52,768 bases of DNA, from positions 1 through 52,768 of the forward strand of contig JAQQAR010000009.1 in the NCBI GenBank assembly GCA_028532765.1. The letters are read 5' to 3'. Source of the DNA: Sphaerochaetaceae bacterium. GTDB lineage: Bacteria; Spirochaetota; Spirochaetia; Sphaerochaetales; Sphaerochaetaceae. The first letter of the stretch is position 1, and each line of letters opens with the position of its first letter. This document shows, one piece after another, positions 9,646 to 19,355 of the stretch. The position numbers and the translations under genes were made by a program. The notes below the pieces were generated by a model that saw only the letters and a list, made by a program, of their open reading frames with translations, did not search any database and was not told where the DNA came from.

Positions 9646-11364
9646 ATGCTCAAACGGTTCATCGCCTACTATCGTCCATACAAGGGATTGTTTTTCCTTG
9701 ATATGGGGGTGGCAATTTTTGCTTCAATCCTTTCGATTCTCTTTCCCACCTTGACTAGACAACTGCTCAGGGTGGAGATCCCTGACCAGAATCTGAAGAA
9801 TATGGTCATCATCTTTGGCTTTATGCTCCTCATCTACATATTGCAGGCAATCTGTCAGTATATACGGGTAACCTGGGGACATATTCTTGGGGTAAAGATG
9901 GAGACCGATATGCGAAGCGAATTGTTCGGTCACTTGCAAAAACTCTCCTTTGGGTTCTTTGACAAGACCAAGACCGGGCATATGATGAGTCGCATCACCA
10001 ATGATTTGTTCCAGATCACCGAGATGGCTCACCATGCTCCTGAGGATTTGATCATCAGCGTTGCTACCATTCTGGGTTCTTACATCCTTATGTTCAGCTA
10101 CAGTGTTCCTCTTGCCCTGGTTTCCCTCATACCCCTGCCGATCATGGTGTTCTACGGGGTGTATTATGGAATACGCATGAAGGCAACCTTCCGTCGTGTT
10201 CGGCGAACCGTTGCTGACGTGAACAGCAATGTAGAGAACTCCTTGATGGGAATCAGGGAGGTCAAGTCATATGGCCGTGAGTCCTACCAAGAAGCCAAAT
10301 TCAACCATGTCAATGATATCCTGCGTGACAGTAAGATGGAGCAGTACAAAGTGATGGGAAGTTATCACTCCATCTTGGGGTTCTTCCGTGAGCTCTACTA
10401 CTTCTGTACCATCGCTGGTGGAACGTTGCTGATATTCATGGGAAAGGTCCAGTCCTATGATTTGGTCACCTTCATCCTCTATGTTGGTGTGGTACTTCCT
10501 CCCATTGATCGCCTGATCAACTTCACTGAGCAATTGCAGCAAGGAATGGCAAGCTTTGAGCGATTCACCCAGGTGATGGATGAGCACCCGGACATCCAGG
10601 ATGTGAAGGATGCAAAGAGCCTGAAAATCCAGGATGGTACAGTCAGGTTCGACCATGTCTCATTCTCCTATGAAAACTCTTCTGAGGTGATTCTCAAGGA
10701 TGTGGATATCACGGTTCCAGGCGGTTCTACCTATGCATTGGTAGGCGAGTCAGGAGCTGGAAAAAGTACCTTTGCCAGCTTGATCCCTCGCTTCTATGAG
10801 CCAAGCGAAGGCAAGGTGATGATTGATGGGCAAGATATTCGTGAACTGACCCAGCACTCCCTCAGACAGAATATTGGGTTTGTCCAGCAGAATGTATTCC
10901 TCTTTGATGACACAATCAGGGAGAACCTGAAATACGGAAAGGTTGATGCAACCGATGATCAGCTTTGGCTGGCACTGGACGCAGCAAATCTTGGAGATTT
11001 TGTCCGTTCACTACCACTTGGACTCGATACCCAGGTAGGGGAGAGGGGTACACTGCTCTCCGGTGGGCAGAAACAACGAATTTCCATTGCACGGGTATTC
11101 CTGAAAAATCCCCAGATTCTCATATTTGATGAGGCAACCAGCAGCTTGGATACAGAGAGTGAAGAGTTGATCAATGAAGCCTTCCACCGACTGTCCAAGG
11201 GTCGTACGGCCATTGTCATTGCCCATCGTCTTACAACCGTCAAACATGCAGATTGCATCTTGGTCCTTGATGAGGGTAAACTGGTAGAGTCTGGAACCCA
11301 TGAGCAGTTGCTTGAGGCTGATGGCCAGTATGCAAAACTCTACAAGACACAGGACTTTTCTTAG
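9646..11364 (+). CDS. ABC exporter (MsbA/MDR type), fused membrane and ATPase domains
   Basis: This half-transporter of 572 residues probably acts as a homodimer to export lipids, drugs or peptides. About six membrane helices fill residues 10-300. The ATPase domain has Walker A GESGAGKS (367-374), a Q-loop in FVQQNVFLFDDT, signature LSGGQ (471-475), Walker B ILIFDEATSSLD and H-loop IVIAHRLTT. The longest ORF begins at 9568 inside the helicase gene. The real start is ATG 9646, with AGGAGA upstream and the family-like N-terminus MLKRFIAYYRPYKG. The downstream acyltransferase makes a lipid substrate conceivable, but this is not shown. Confidence 0.92.
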   Translation: MLKRFIAYYRPYKGLFFLDMGVAIFASILSILFPTLTRQLLRVEIPDQNLKNMVIIFGFMLLIYILQAICQYIRVTWGHILGVKMETDMRSELFGHLQKLSFGFFDKTKTGHMMSRITNDLFQITEMAHHAPEDLIISVATILGSYILMFSYSVPLALVSLIPLPIMVFYGVYYGIRMKATFRRVRRTVADVNSNVENSLMGIREVKSYGRESYQEAKFNHVNDILRDSKMEQYKVMGSYHSILGFFRELYYFCTIAGGTLLIFMGKVQSYDLVTFILYVGVVLPPIDRLINFTEQLQQGMASFERFTQVMDEHPDIQDVKDAKSLKIQDGTVRFDHVSFSYENSSEVILKDVDITVPGGSTYALVGESGAGKSTFASLIPRFYEPSEGKVMIDGQDIRELTQHSLRQNIGFVQQNVFLFDDTIRENLKYGKVDATDDQLWLALDAANLGDFVRSLPLGLDTQVGERGTLLSGGQKQRISIARVFLKNPQILIFDEATSSLDTESEELINEAFHRLSKGRTAIVIAHRLTTVKHADCILVLDEGKLVESGTHEQLLEADGQYAKLYKTQDFS

Positions 11365-11378
11365 CGGGAGGAGTATGC

Positions 11379-12119
11379 ATGAAGAAAATACGCATAGCAT
11401 TTGCAGGATTATTTGTGATCCCAATTATAGCGCTTTCACTTGTGTATGCATTTCCTCTTGGTTACCTGTTGCGCCTCCTCGGCTTCAGAAAAGCTGGGGA
11501 TCGATATTTGCGTGCTTGTGGACACTTTATTGGTAGTTCGATCATTTTCTTCTTAGGGATCAAGGTCCATGTTGATGGAAAGGAGAACCTTCCACCGGAG
11601 CAGTCAGTATGTTACATGGCAAACCATCAGAGCATGCTCGACATAGCTGCCTTTGTAGGGCCGGTCAATCTTTGGGCATCCATTATGGCAAAGGCAGAGG
11701 TTAAGCGGATTCCTGTCATCAATCTCTGGTGTTATGCCTTGGACTGTGTTTTCATCAACCGAATAAGTCCTCGTGATGCCATCAATGCCATTCTCAAGGG
11801 TGTGGAACTTCTCAAGAGTGGAAAAAGTATGTTGATCTTCCCCGAAGGTACGAGAAGCAAGAGTGGTAGCATTGGAGAATTGAAAAAAGGGAGTCTAAAA
11901 CTCGCGACTCGCTCAAACTCGGTCATCGTACCCATGACCATCAAGGGGTTGCGTGCCGGGTTAGAACAGTTGCAGGGCTTTAAGCGTGTTCACGCATATG
12001 TCTCCATTGGAAAACCTATCTACACGGACAATCTGAGCACTGAAGAGCTGGCAACGCTTCATGAAACGGTCTATGGAACCATCGCCAAACGGTTTGACGA
12101 ACTTCCCGGCCAAGTCTAA
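11379..12119 (+). CDS. plsC: 1-acyl-sn-glycerol-3-phosphate acyltransferase (PlsC family)
   Basis: PlsC acylates lysophosphatidic acid to phosphatidic acid at the inner membrane in phospholipid synthesis. The protein has 246 residues, a normal length. It has an N-terminal membrane helix, the catalytic HxxxxD box (H83-D88, NHQSMLD), the glycerol-phosphate-binding FPEGTRS motif near residue 157, and the VPMTIKG block. The start is ATG 11379 after GGGAGGAG. It sits 14 bp after the exporter and 8 bp before the ECF ATPase gene, so all are probably co-transcribed. Confidence 0.92.
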   Translation: MKKIRIAFAGLFVIPIIALSLVYAFPLGYLLRLLGFRKAGDRYLRACGHFIGSSIIFFLGIKVHVDGKENLPPEQSVCYMANHQSMLDIAAFVGPVNLWASIMAKAEVKRIPVINLWCYALDCVFINRISPRDAINAILKGVELLKSGKSMLIFPEGTRSKSGSIGELKKGSLKLATRSNSVIVPMTIKGLRAGLEQLQGFKRVHAYVSIGKPIYTDNLSTEELATLHETVYGTIAKRFDELPGQV

Positions 12120-12127
12120 GGGTGACC

Positions 12128-13552
12128 ATGATCAACGCACTCTCCATAGAGCATCTCTCTTTCACCTATCAGTCATGGACAGGGAAACAGAATGATCCAC
12201 TCTTTCGTGGGCTCTCTCTGCAGATCCCTACGGGAAGCAAGACTCTCTTGCTAGCTCCCTTCAACAGGGGAAAGACTACGCTCGCCAAGATCATTTGTGG
12301 GGTCTGCCCCAAATATTTCCCGGGAGAACTGGAGGGTGAGATACATCTCTATGGGAAATCACTTGGAGATCTGGATCCCTGGGATCTCCTTCCTGTATGC
12401 ACCTATGTCTCCCAGAACCCCCAAGAGCAGTTTGTAGCTACCTCGGTTGAGGAAGAGATTGCATTTCCCCTTGAGTCGATGGGCATGGATAGAGAAACCA
12501 TGAAGGTGCGAATCGAGGAAGCAATCACACAGTGGGGACTCCAGGATTTGAGAACCAGTAGTGAGCAGGAGCTCAGTGGAGGAGAACGCAAAAGGGTGCT
12601 CCTTGCCACGATGCAGGCTATTGATGCCTCCTTCTGGTTGCTCGACGAAGCCTTCGATGATCTGGATCAACATTGGAGAGACCAACTCAAAGACTTGATA
12701 GCAACGAACAATAAGACGGTGCTGGTGCTTGCAAGCCGGTATCTTGGTGAGTTCGATGACCTCTTTGACCAGGTTCTCTTACTCGATGAAGGAGTTGTTG
12801 AAAAAGGTGAGACAAACACCTTGCTTCCTCGCTTTGCTCACCTCTGTGGTGATGATCTTCCCAGCCCATTGGATAGAGAACACGTTCATCCTTCCCAAAT
12901 ACGTGAACTCTCCTGTCAGTCTCTCCAGGCAGAGAGGAGCAGGGTAAGCACAACCGAGAGTGACCATTTTACGTTGGAAGTACCTCATTTCAAACTGCAA
13001 AGTGGAGAGTTGGTAACCCTTGTTGGACCAAACGGGAGTGGCAAGAGTTCTTTCAGTCGATTGCTCTGTGGCTTGGATACTCCCCTAGGTGGGCAGATTG
13101 CCATCGATGGAAAACAACATGAGGGAAAGCAACTGTCCAAACGGGTAGGGTACTTATTCCAGAGTCCTGACCTGCAAATCTTCCTTCCTACGGTTGCAGA
13201 AGAGCTCTCCTGGTCATTGAAACGTCGCTCTGACCTGTCCAGGAAAGAAGTAGATAAGCAGGTAGCTGCTTGTGCTGAACTGTTCTCCCTCGATCTTGAT
13301 GATACCCCCACTACCATGAGCTATCCACTGCGTAAGGCGCTCCAGGCAGCGGTGTACTATCTTCTTGACCGTCCCTTCTATATTCTGGATGAACTCGACA
13401 GTGCCTTGACCTATCAAAGTGCGCTTTCCATCATTGCCCACTTGCGACATAACGGGGCAGGAATCTTACTCATCACCCATGACCGGCAATTTGCCGACAA
13501 GGTAGCGCAACGTTCCTATACGATTGAGGATGGGAGGCTGAGCGCAGTATGA
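12128..13552 (+). CDS. ECF transporter ATPase with two fused ABC domains (EcfA-type)
   Basis: This is the energy-coupling ATPase of an ECF vitamin/cofactor importer, with both nucleotide-binding domains in one 474-residue chain. Domain 1 has a degenerate P-loop (APFNRGKT, 43-50), a canonical signature LSGGE (about 149), LLDEAFDDLD, and no H-loop histidine (ASRY). Domain 2 has a canonical P-loop (GPNGSGKSS, about 300), ILDEL and THD, but a degenerate signature (MSYPL, about 397). One composite site should be consensus and the other degenerate. GTG 12122 is an alternative start; ATG 12128 is preferred because AAGGGTG then serves as ribosome site. It overlaps the T-component gene by 4 bp. Confidence 0.9.
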   Translation: MINALSIEHLSFTYQSWTGKQNDPLFRGLSLQIPTGSKTLLLAPFNRGKTTLAKIICGVCPKYFPGELEGEIHLYGKSLGDLDPWDLLPVCTYVSQNPQEQFVATSVEEEIAFPLESMGMDRETMKVRIEEAITQWGLQDLRTSSEQELSGGERKRVLLATMQAIDASFWLLDEAFDDLDQHWRDQLKDLIATNNKTVLVLASRYLGEFDDLFDQVLLLDEGVVEKGETNTLLPRFAHLCGDDLPSPLDREHVHPSQIRELSCQSLQAERSRVSTTESDHFTLEVPHFKLQSGELVTLVGPNGSGKSSFSRLLCGLDTPLGGQIAIDGKQHEGKQLSKRVGYLFQSPDLQIFLPTVAEELSWSLKRRSDLSRKEVDKQVAACAELFSLDLDDTPTTMSYPLRKALQAAVYYLLDRPFYILDELDSALTYQSALSIIAHLRHNGAGILLITHDRQFADKVAQRSYTIEDGRLSAV

Positions 13553-14319
13553 CGACCAATACGTATATTGCAGGAACGGGTTGGCTCTATCGATTTGACC
13601 CACGTGCAAAACTCCTGTTGATGCTCCTGATGTGTATCTGGTTCTTTCTCCCTGTCTCCCTGCTTCATCTCTCCCTTGTGGTCGGCTTGGTTATTCTATC
13701 CGGCTCTTTCAATGCAGGTTGGCGCCATGCATGGAGAACCTTTGTTTCCATTTCGCCGATGCTACTCTTTATGGTGCTTTTCATGCCATTCAATGTACGG
13801 GATGGATCTCCACTATTCTCCATTGGTGATTTTACCGTGATCACGGCTGAAGGTTTGGAACAAGCCTTGAGGTTGATGAGTCGTTTTATCGGTATAACCT
13901 ACGTGTGTACTCTGCTGTTTGCCACCACGGTTATGCATGAAGTTATGCTTGCCCTGAGGTGGTACCATCTTCCCTATAAGGCTAGCTTGGTGGTGACGCT
14001 TGCCTTCACCTATATTCCGTTCATTGCGGATAGTTTCAGCCAGATATCTGAGTCTCATCGCCTACGCGAGGCTGAGGATGAGAAAAAGAGAAAATTCGGC
14101 CAACGACTCAAGGATTTGGTTCCGACCCTTACCAGTGCCCTGGTGGTTGCGCTCAGATCAATCCCGAACCTTGCCATGAGTCTGGAGATGCGTGGATTTG
14201 GGAGAGATGAACGACGTACCAGTTACCATAGCCTTGATGCTTATCATCATGTATGTACCCATTTTCTCCTCTCTTGTATTATTCCAGTGGCGTTTTGGTT
14301 TGCGAATATATTTTTCTAG
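13549..14319 (+). CDS. ECF transporter transmembrane (T) component
   Basis: This is the EcfT-type scaffold that couples the ATPase to the substrate-binding S protein. It has 256 residues with about five to six hydrophobic helices. The N-terminal pattern (TGWLYRFDPRAKLLLMLLM) is typical of CbiQ/EcfT proteins. The region AVVVALRSIPNLAMSLEMRGFGRD resembles the cytoplasmic coupling helices with short A-R-G/S motifs. The start ATG overlaps the ATPase stop (ATGA, 4 bp), and the stop TAG lies within the ribosome site of the S-component gene. This points to tight translational coupling. Confidence 0.88.
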   Translation: MTTNTYIAGTGWLYRFDPRAKLLLMLLMCIWFFLPVSLLHLSLVVGLVILSGSFNAGWRHAWRTFVSISPMLLFMVLFMPFNVRDGSPLFSIGDFTVITAEGLEQALRLMSRFIGITYVCTLLFATTVMHEVMLALRWYHLPYKASLVVTLAFTYIPFIADSFSQISESHRLREAEDEKKRKFGQRLKDLVPTLTSALVVALRSIPNLAMSLEMRGFGRDERRTSYHSLDAYHHVCTHFLLSCIIPVAFWFANIFF

Positions 14320-14329
14320 GAGGCCGTAT

Positions 14330-14851
14330 ATGCAGGGAAATAGGAATGCTTTGAAAGTTGCCATGGTGTCGGTACTGACTGCAGTGGTAGTGGTCTTTAC
14401 GATGGTTGTTCGTATCCCAACTGCAAAAGGATACTTGAATCTCTGTGATGTAGCTATCTGCTTCATCGCCTTTACCTTCGGACCCTGGTCAGCGTTCATA
14501 GCAGCAGGGCTTGGAACGGCACTTGCTGATCTGATCAGTGGGTATGCACAATGGGCGCCTATCAGCTTTGTTGTCCATGGAGTGGAAGGGCTCCTGGTTG
14601 CCTTGATCGTCCAGAAGAAGGGAGATGTTGCTGTATCCTTGGGAAGAAAAGCCCTCGCAGCCTTCGTTTGTATCGCAACAGTATCTCTTGGGTATTTTGC
14701 ACTGTCTGCCCTGTTTATCAGCACAGTGAGTGTTGCTGCAGCTGAGATTCCTGGAAACATCGCACAGAGTGCAGTAGGGTTCGCACTTGGCCTTGCGGTA
14801 TCGGCGGCGGTGAAACGTGCGTATCCCCCGGTCAGTTCACTTGCTTGGTAG
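14330..14851 (+). CDS. ECF transporter substrate-binding (S) component
   Basis: The protein has 173 residues and about five to six membrane helices. It carries the S-component pattern VRIPTAKGYLNLCDVAICFIAFTFGPW, then GLGTALADLISGY, WAPISFVVHGVEG. This resembles the ECF-type S family that includes riboflavin transporters (PF07155). The ligand is not readable from sequence, and no vitamin riboswitch was seen upstream. The longest ORF starts at 14192 inside ecfT; the start chosen is ATG 14330, seven bases after TAGGAGG. ATPase, T and S genes are adjacent, so this is a dedicated (group I) ECF system. Confidence 0.85.
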   Translation: MQGNRNALKVAMVSVLTAVVVVFTMVVRIPTAKGYLNLCDVAICFIAFTFGPWSAFIAAGLGTALADLISGYAQWAPISFVVHGVEGLLVALIVQKKGDVAVSLGRKALAAFVCIATVSLGYFALSALFISTVSVAAAEIPGNIAQSAVGFALGLAVSAAVKRAYPPVSSLAW

Positions 14852-14907
14852 CCATTGCTGAAGCTTTTCGATATACTCCGAATATACCTAAACAGAGAGG
14901 AATGCAC

Positions 14908-16461
14908 ATGCAACAATTCCCCCATGACACCATCGTTGTACTAGACTTTGGGGCTCAATACAGCCAGTTGATTGCACGTAGAGTACGTGAGATGCACGTA
15001 TATAGCCAGATTGTTCCCTATACCATCAAGGCAGCAGAACTTGCCGCCATGAAACCAAAAGGGATCATCTTCAGTGGAGGCCCCTCTTCGGTGCGCACTG
15101 AAGGGTCACCCAGACCAGATAATGGAATCTATGACCTGGGTATTCCCATCCTGGGTATCTGCTACGGTTTGCAGGTAATGAGCATCCAGAATGGAGGGAC
15201 TGTTGAGCGCCCCCTGAAGCGTGAGTATGGTTTCGCAGACCTTACCGTGCTTAAGAGGGAAGCTTCCCTGCTCAAGGGGATCAGTGAGAACTCCCGCCTC
15301 TGGATGAGCCACGGTGATGCCGTTGCCTCACTTCCCGAGGGATTCATACAGACCGGTAGTACCCCGAACTGTCCCTTCACGGTCATTGAAAATGATGAAA
15401 AGAAATTCTATGGAGTTCAGTTCCATCCTGAGGTAGTACATACGGCAGAAGGAAACCAATTTCTGCAGAATTTTGTCCTTGATGTATGTAAGGCAAACCA
15501 GGACTGGGATATGGGTTCCTTCATCAGCACGGCGGTCCAGGAGATTCGTGAGAAAGTCGGAGATAAGCAGGTACTCTGTGGTCTCTCTGGTGGTGTGGAC
15601 TCTGCTGTTGCAGCGGTACTTATCCATGAGGCGATCGGCGACCAGTTGGTCTGTGTATTTGTAAACAACGGTCTCTTGCGCAAGGGCGAGGCGGACATGG
15701 TACTAAAACTGTTCAGGGATCACTACAATATCCGTCTCCAATATGCTGATGCTGAGGATGCATTCCTCTCTGCGCTCAAGGGAGTCACAGAGCCTGAGGC
15801 AAAGCGAAAAATCATTGGTAAGATATTCATCGATACCTTCTATGATGAGGCGAGAAAGGCTGGAGAGATCAGCTTCCTCGCCCAAGGAACGCTCTATCCA
15901 GATGTAATCGAGAGCAAGAGCCCTTCCGGTGGTCCTTCTGCAACCATTAAAAGTCACCACAATGTGGGTGGATTACCCGAAGATTTGAAATGGGACCTGC
16001 TCGAACCACTTCGTGAACTGTTCAAGGACGAGGTAAGGGCGTTGGGAAGAGAACTAGGGCTTCCAGAAGTGATGGTGAATCGTCATCCGTTCCCAGGTCC
16101 TGGGCTCGGGGTCAGGTGTGTAGGCGAGGTAACCAAGCAACGCCTGGATACCCTGCGTGATGTTGATGCTATCTTTATCGAGGAGATCCGCAAGGCCAAT
16201 CTGTATGATGATATCTGGCAGGCCTTGGCTTGTTTGCTTCCAGTCAAGAGCGTGGGAGTGCAAGGGGATGAACGCACATACGAAGAGGTGTGCTCCCTGC
16301 GTGCCGTAACCAGTGAAGATGCCATGACTGCTGACTGGTTCCGCTTTCCTCCTGAAGTGCTCCAACACGCTTCAGCCAGGATCTGCAATGAGGTACAGGG
16401 AGTCAACCGAGTACTCTACGACATCACGAGCAAACCTCCTGGGACTATCGAGTGGGAGTAA
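14908..16461 (+). CDS. guaA: GMP synthase (glutamine-hydrolysing)
   Basis: GuaA converts XMP to GMP with glutamine and ATP. From ATG 14908 it has 517 residues, the usual length. The N-terminal class I amidotransferase domain has the nucleophile in GICYGLQ and the His/Glu pair in QFHPEVVHT. The PP-loop ATP pyrophosphatase domain has GLSGGVDSAVAA. The C-terminal dimerisation domain contains RHPFPGPGLGVR and ends SKPPGTIEWE. Upstream GTG 14845 and ATG 14902 are in frame, but AGAGAGGA at 14894-14901 is correctly spaced only for 14908. It lies 56 bp after the S component; a TATACT hexamer at 14872-14877 could give it its own promoter. Confidence 0.97.
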   Translation: MQQFPHDTIVVLDFGAQYSQLIARRVREMHVYSQIVPYTIKAAELAAMKPKGIIFSGGPSSVRTEGSPRPDNGIYDLGIPILGICYGLQVMSIQNGGTVERPLKREYGFADLTVLKREASLLKGISENSRLWMSHGDAVASLPEGFIQTGSTPNCPFTVIENDEKKFYGVQFHPEVVHTAEGNQFLQNFVLDVCKANQDWDMGSFISTAVQEIREKVGDKQVLCGLSGGVDSAVAAVLIHEAIGDQLVCVFVNNGLLRKGEADMVLKLFRDHYNIRLQYADAEDAFLSALKGVTEPEAKRKIIGKIFIDTFYDEARKAGEISFLAQGTLYPDVIESKSPSGGPSATIKSHHNVGGLPEDLKWDLLEPLRELFKDEVRALGRELGLPEVMVNRHPFPGPGLGVRCVGEVTKQRLDTLRDVDAIFIEEIRKANLYDDIWQALACLLPVKSVGVQGDERTYEEVCSLRAVTSEDAMTADWFRFPPEVLQHASARICNEVQGVNRVLYDITSKPPGTIEWE

Positions 16462-16503
16462 TCCCACAAGGAAATTACAGTTTGTATAGTTCTTTATAAA
16501 AGA

Positions 16504-16536
16504 GAGAAAAGACTCCAATTGCTGGGGTCTTTTCTC
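16504..16536. terminator. Hairpin terminator after guaA
   Basis: GAGAAAAGACTCC and GGGGTCTTTTCTC form a 13-bp stem (one G-U pair) around a 7-nt loop. The A-rich 5' arm and T-rich 3' arm would let it act in both directions between guaA and the convergent MATE gene. Confidence 0.6.
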
Positions 16537-16655
16537 AAGTATCGCCTTACATAGTGTTGGCTCTGGCACACATATTCGATAGAGAAGATTTCAGACGAAG
16601 AAAAAAATGCGGATTCCGCAAAAATTCTTCGAGTTATGCTGTAGATATACTTTTT

Positions 16656-18008
16656 CTATACCATGGTCTTTATGTTCGTTTTGTAGATCTTTCTAAAGAA
16701 GTAGAGGGTCAAGCTGAAGGATGCTATCTCGGCGATGAAGAACGAATACCACAGTGCATCGAGTCCCACAAATCTTCCCAGAAGGTAGGCTGCTGGAAGC
16801 AGGAATACCAGCTGTCGTGTTACCGAGTTGATCATAGACAGGTATCCATAACCCATTCCCTGGAAGAGTGCAATCAGGACAATACTGACTCCTGCCAAAG
16901 TGAATCCCAGGCTGATGCGTTGCATTGCAACTATGCCGATCTCAACCATCTCCGGTGTTGCGTTGAACCAGCTCAGCAATACATGGGGGAACAGGATAAA
17001 TAGGGCAGTACCAATCCCCATGATGGTAACAGCAACGATCAAACCCACCTTGATGGTTGCTGTTATCCGTTTTGGTTTTCTTGCTCCATAGTTGTATCCG
17101 ATCACTGGTATCATACCTGTGTTCAGACCAAATACTGGCATGAATATGAACGATTGCAAGCGGAAATAGATGCCAAAGACCGCCACTGCCGAGGTTGAGA
17201 ACCCAATAAGGATCTTGTTCAAGCTGGTTATCAATATGGTACCGATCGCTTGCATGATGATCGTGGGTATCCCAACTGCATAAATATCCTTGACGGTCTG
17301 CTTCTCGAGGCGAAAAGAAGCTTTTTTCAGTACAATCTCCTTGTTTCTCCGCACATAGTATATAGCGAGAGCGGCAGAGACATGCTGGGCGAAGACAGTA
17401 GCGATGGCAGCTCCCATGACCCCCATTCTCGGCATCCCAAACAGGCCGAAGATCAGGATGGGGTCCAGGATGATGTTTACAATTGCCCCGGTACTCTGAA
17501 TGATCATGGGGTGGAATGTATCGCCTGTTCCCTGCAGGATCCTTTCACAGGTGATATCAATGAACAAGCCGAGGGAGAAGATCAGGCAGATGGAGATGTA
17601 TTGCTTTCCCATGACAATGAGCTGTGGGTCATTGCTGAAGAACTCTACGAAGGTCTTGGAGAAAAAGAGGCCTAAAAGCGCAAAAAATCCCCAACTGATC
17701 ACAGAGAGTGTGAGACCATTTCCTGCAGCTTTTCGAGCAGCAGATATGTCCTTTGCTCCGAGTTTTCTGGAAAGTAATGAGTTTACCCCCACAGAGGTCC
17801 CCACACTTACTGCGATAAGCAGGTTCTGCATAGGGAAGGCAAGGGTAACAGCAGTCAGTGCTTGCTGACTGTAGTGGGAGACAAACATACTGTCTACAAT
17901 ATTATAGAGTGCTTGCACCAACATGCTGAGCATGATGGGAAACGACATGGACAAAACGAGGGTGGGGATCGGTTTGACCCCCATTTTATTTTCTTGGACG
18001 GGTTGCAT
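16656..18008 (-). CDS. MATE-family multidrug/cation efflux transporter
   Basis: This is a Na+- or H+-driven exporter of 450 residues with about twelve hydrophobic helices in two repeats. The N-terminus carries the family block SFPIMLSMLVQALYNIVDSMFV and TAVTLAFPMQNLLIAVSVG. The second half has PTIIMQAIGTILITSLNKIL and a GLNTGMIPVIGYNYGARKPKR block typical of NorM/DinF-like proteins. The start is ATG at 18008 with AAGGAA upstream on the - strand. Its substrate is unknown. It follows the MFS gene by 63 bp on the same strand and may be co-transcribed with it. Confidence 0.93.
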   Translation of the reverse strand: MQPVQENKMGVKPIPTLVLSMSFPIMLSMLVQALYNIVDSMFVSHYSQQALTAVTLAFPMQNLLIAVSVGTSVGVNSLLSRKLGAKDISAARKAAGNGLTLSVISWGFFALLGLFFSKTFVEFFSNDPQLIVMGKQYISICLIFSLGLFIDITCERILQGTGDTFHPMIIQSTGAIVNIILDPILIFGLFGMPRMGVMGAAIATVFAQHVSAALAIYYVRRNKEIVLKKASFRLEKQTVKDIYAVGIPTIIMQAIGTILITSLNKILIGFSTSAVAVFGIYFRLQSFIFMPVFGLNTGMIPVIGYNYGARKPKRITATIKVGLIVAVTIMGIGTALFILFPHVLLSWFNATPEMVEIGIVAMQRISLGFTLAGVSIVLIALFQGMGYGYLSMINSVTRQLVFLLPAAYLLGRFVGLDALWYSFFIAEIASFSLTLYFFRKIYKTNIKTMV

Positions 18009-18071
18009 GGGTATTCCTTTCAGATTCTGGTACAGTCATACCATACCATACAAGCTTAGTAAAGCATGTTG

Positions 18072-19355
18072 TCAGTTGGTCTTCTTGAGGAACGCCTCCA
18101 CCTCCTTTTTTCCCTTCTCCTCATCAACTTGCCTGAGCAGGATATACCCACCAATGAAGAGCAAGACCAGTGAAACAATTCCATTTCTGGAGTCTCCAGT
18201 GACCAATGTAACAACTCCCATGAGCAGTGGACCGATGATTGCAGCAAATTTACCGAGCATATTGAAAAAACCAAAGAACTGGGCCGAACGTTGTTTTGGG
18301 ATGAGGCGTGTGTAGTATGACCTGCTGAGTGCCTGGATTCCTCCCTGGAACAGCCCGATACATACAGCAAGCAGATAGAAATGGAGAGGCTCACTCATGA
18401 AGTATCCAAGGATTGCGATGATTGCATAGGCGCCGATGGCAATCTCCAGGGCTTTGCGAACTCCCACTTTCTTTCCGAAGGCTGAGTAGGCAAGTGCTGA
18501 AGGAAATGCCACAAACTGTGTGATAAGCAGGGCGATGATCAATGACTCACTGGGGAAATTGAGGCTTGTCCCATAATTCACTGCCATTCTGATAATGGTA
18601 TCCACCCCATCAATATAGAGCCAATATGCGATGAGAAAGATTGCCAATGTTTTCAGTTGGCGAAAACTCTTCAAGGTCTGTAGTGTGATGGAGAGCCCTT
18701 TCTTTACAGCCTGCCTGAAGGGAAGGTTGTCTGCAGTTACTTCTTCCTTCACAAAGAAGAGCAAAGGGAGTGTGAATACCACCCACCAGATACCTACAAT
18801 GACAAAACATACCCTGATCGCTTCCCCCCCATCTGCAAATCCAAACCACGATGGATTGAGATACATCAGAACATTTACCAGGAACAACAATCCCCCTCCG
18901 ATATATCCCAGGCTGTATCCGAGTGAGGAGACAAAATCTACCTTTTTCTCTGACGCTACAAAAGGAAGGAGTGCATCGTAGAAGGTGTTCGCTCCGCTGA
19001 AGCCGACCACAGCAACAGAGTAGAAGAGTACTGCTAAGGGCCATGAGCCCATCTGTAATACATAGAGGCTTGCCGTCATCACTGAGCCTATCAATGCAAA
19101 AAATGCAAGTAAGCGTTTCTTGTAGGTGCCCCAGTCTGCGATAGCGCCCAGTATGGGGGCCAAGAGCGCAACAATCAATGATCCCAAGGAGTTTGCCAGC
19201 CCAAGATAAAAAGTCCCTTCCTGGCTGCTTGCCCCTACTGCCCAATAGGCACTGAAAAAGACAGGGAAAAACCCTGCCATCACGGTAGTAGCAAAAGCAC
19301 TGTTTGCCCAGTCATAGAATGCCCATGCGACAATCGAGCGTTTTGAATCTTGCAT
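18072..19355 (-). CDS. MFS transporter, UMF1/Atg22-like family
   Basis: This 427-residue permease has about twelve membrane helices. It begins with the UMF1-family pattern SIVAWAFYDWANSAFATTV and has a cytoplasmic loop A-D-W-x-x-x-K-K-R after helix 3. A second signature, GLFQGGIQALSRSYYTRLIP, lies in the C-terminal half. The family is related to yeast vacuolar amino-acid effluxer Atg22, but bacterial substrates are mostly unknown. The longest ORF starts at 19451; ATG at 19355 is preferred because AGAAGG precedes it and homologues start close to this point. Confidence 0.9.
   Translation of the reverse strand: MQDSKRSIVAWAFYDWANSAFATTVMAGFFPVFFSAYWAVGASSQEGTFYLGLANSLGSLIVALLAPILGAIADWGTYKKRLLAFFALIGSVMTASLYVLQMGSWPLAVLFYSVAVVGFSGANTFYDALLPFVASEKKVDFVSSLGYSLGYIGGGLLFLVNVLMYLNPSWFGFADGGEAIRVCFVIVGIWWVVFTLPLLFFVKEEVTADNLPFRQAVKKGLSITLQTLKSFRQLKTLAIFLIAYWLYIDGVDTIIRMAVNYGTSLNFPSESLIIALLITQFVAFPSALAYSAFGKKVGVRKALEIAIGAYAIIAILGYFMSEPLHFYLLAVCIGLFQGGIQALSRSYYTRLIPKQRSAQFFGFFNMLGKFAAIIGPLLMGVVTLVTGDSRNGIVSLVLLFIGGYILLRQVDEEKGKKEVEAFLKKTN

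Noticed and set aside
14845..14907. Extended start of guaA overlapping the S-component gene
   Set aside because: AGAGAGGA is placed correctly only for ATG 14908, and GMP synthases begin at that point.
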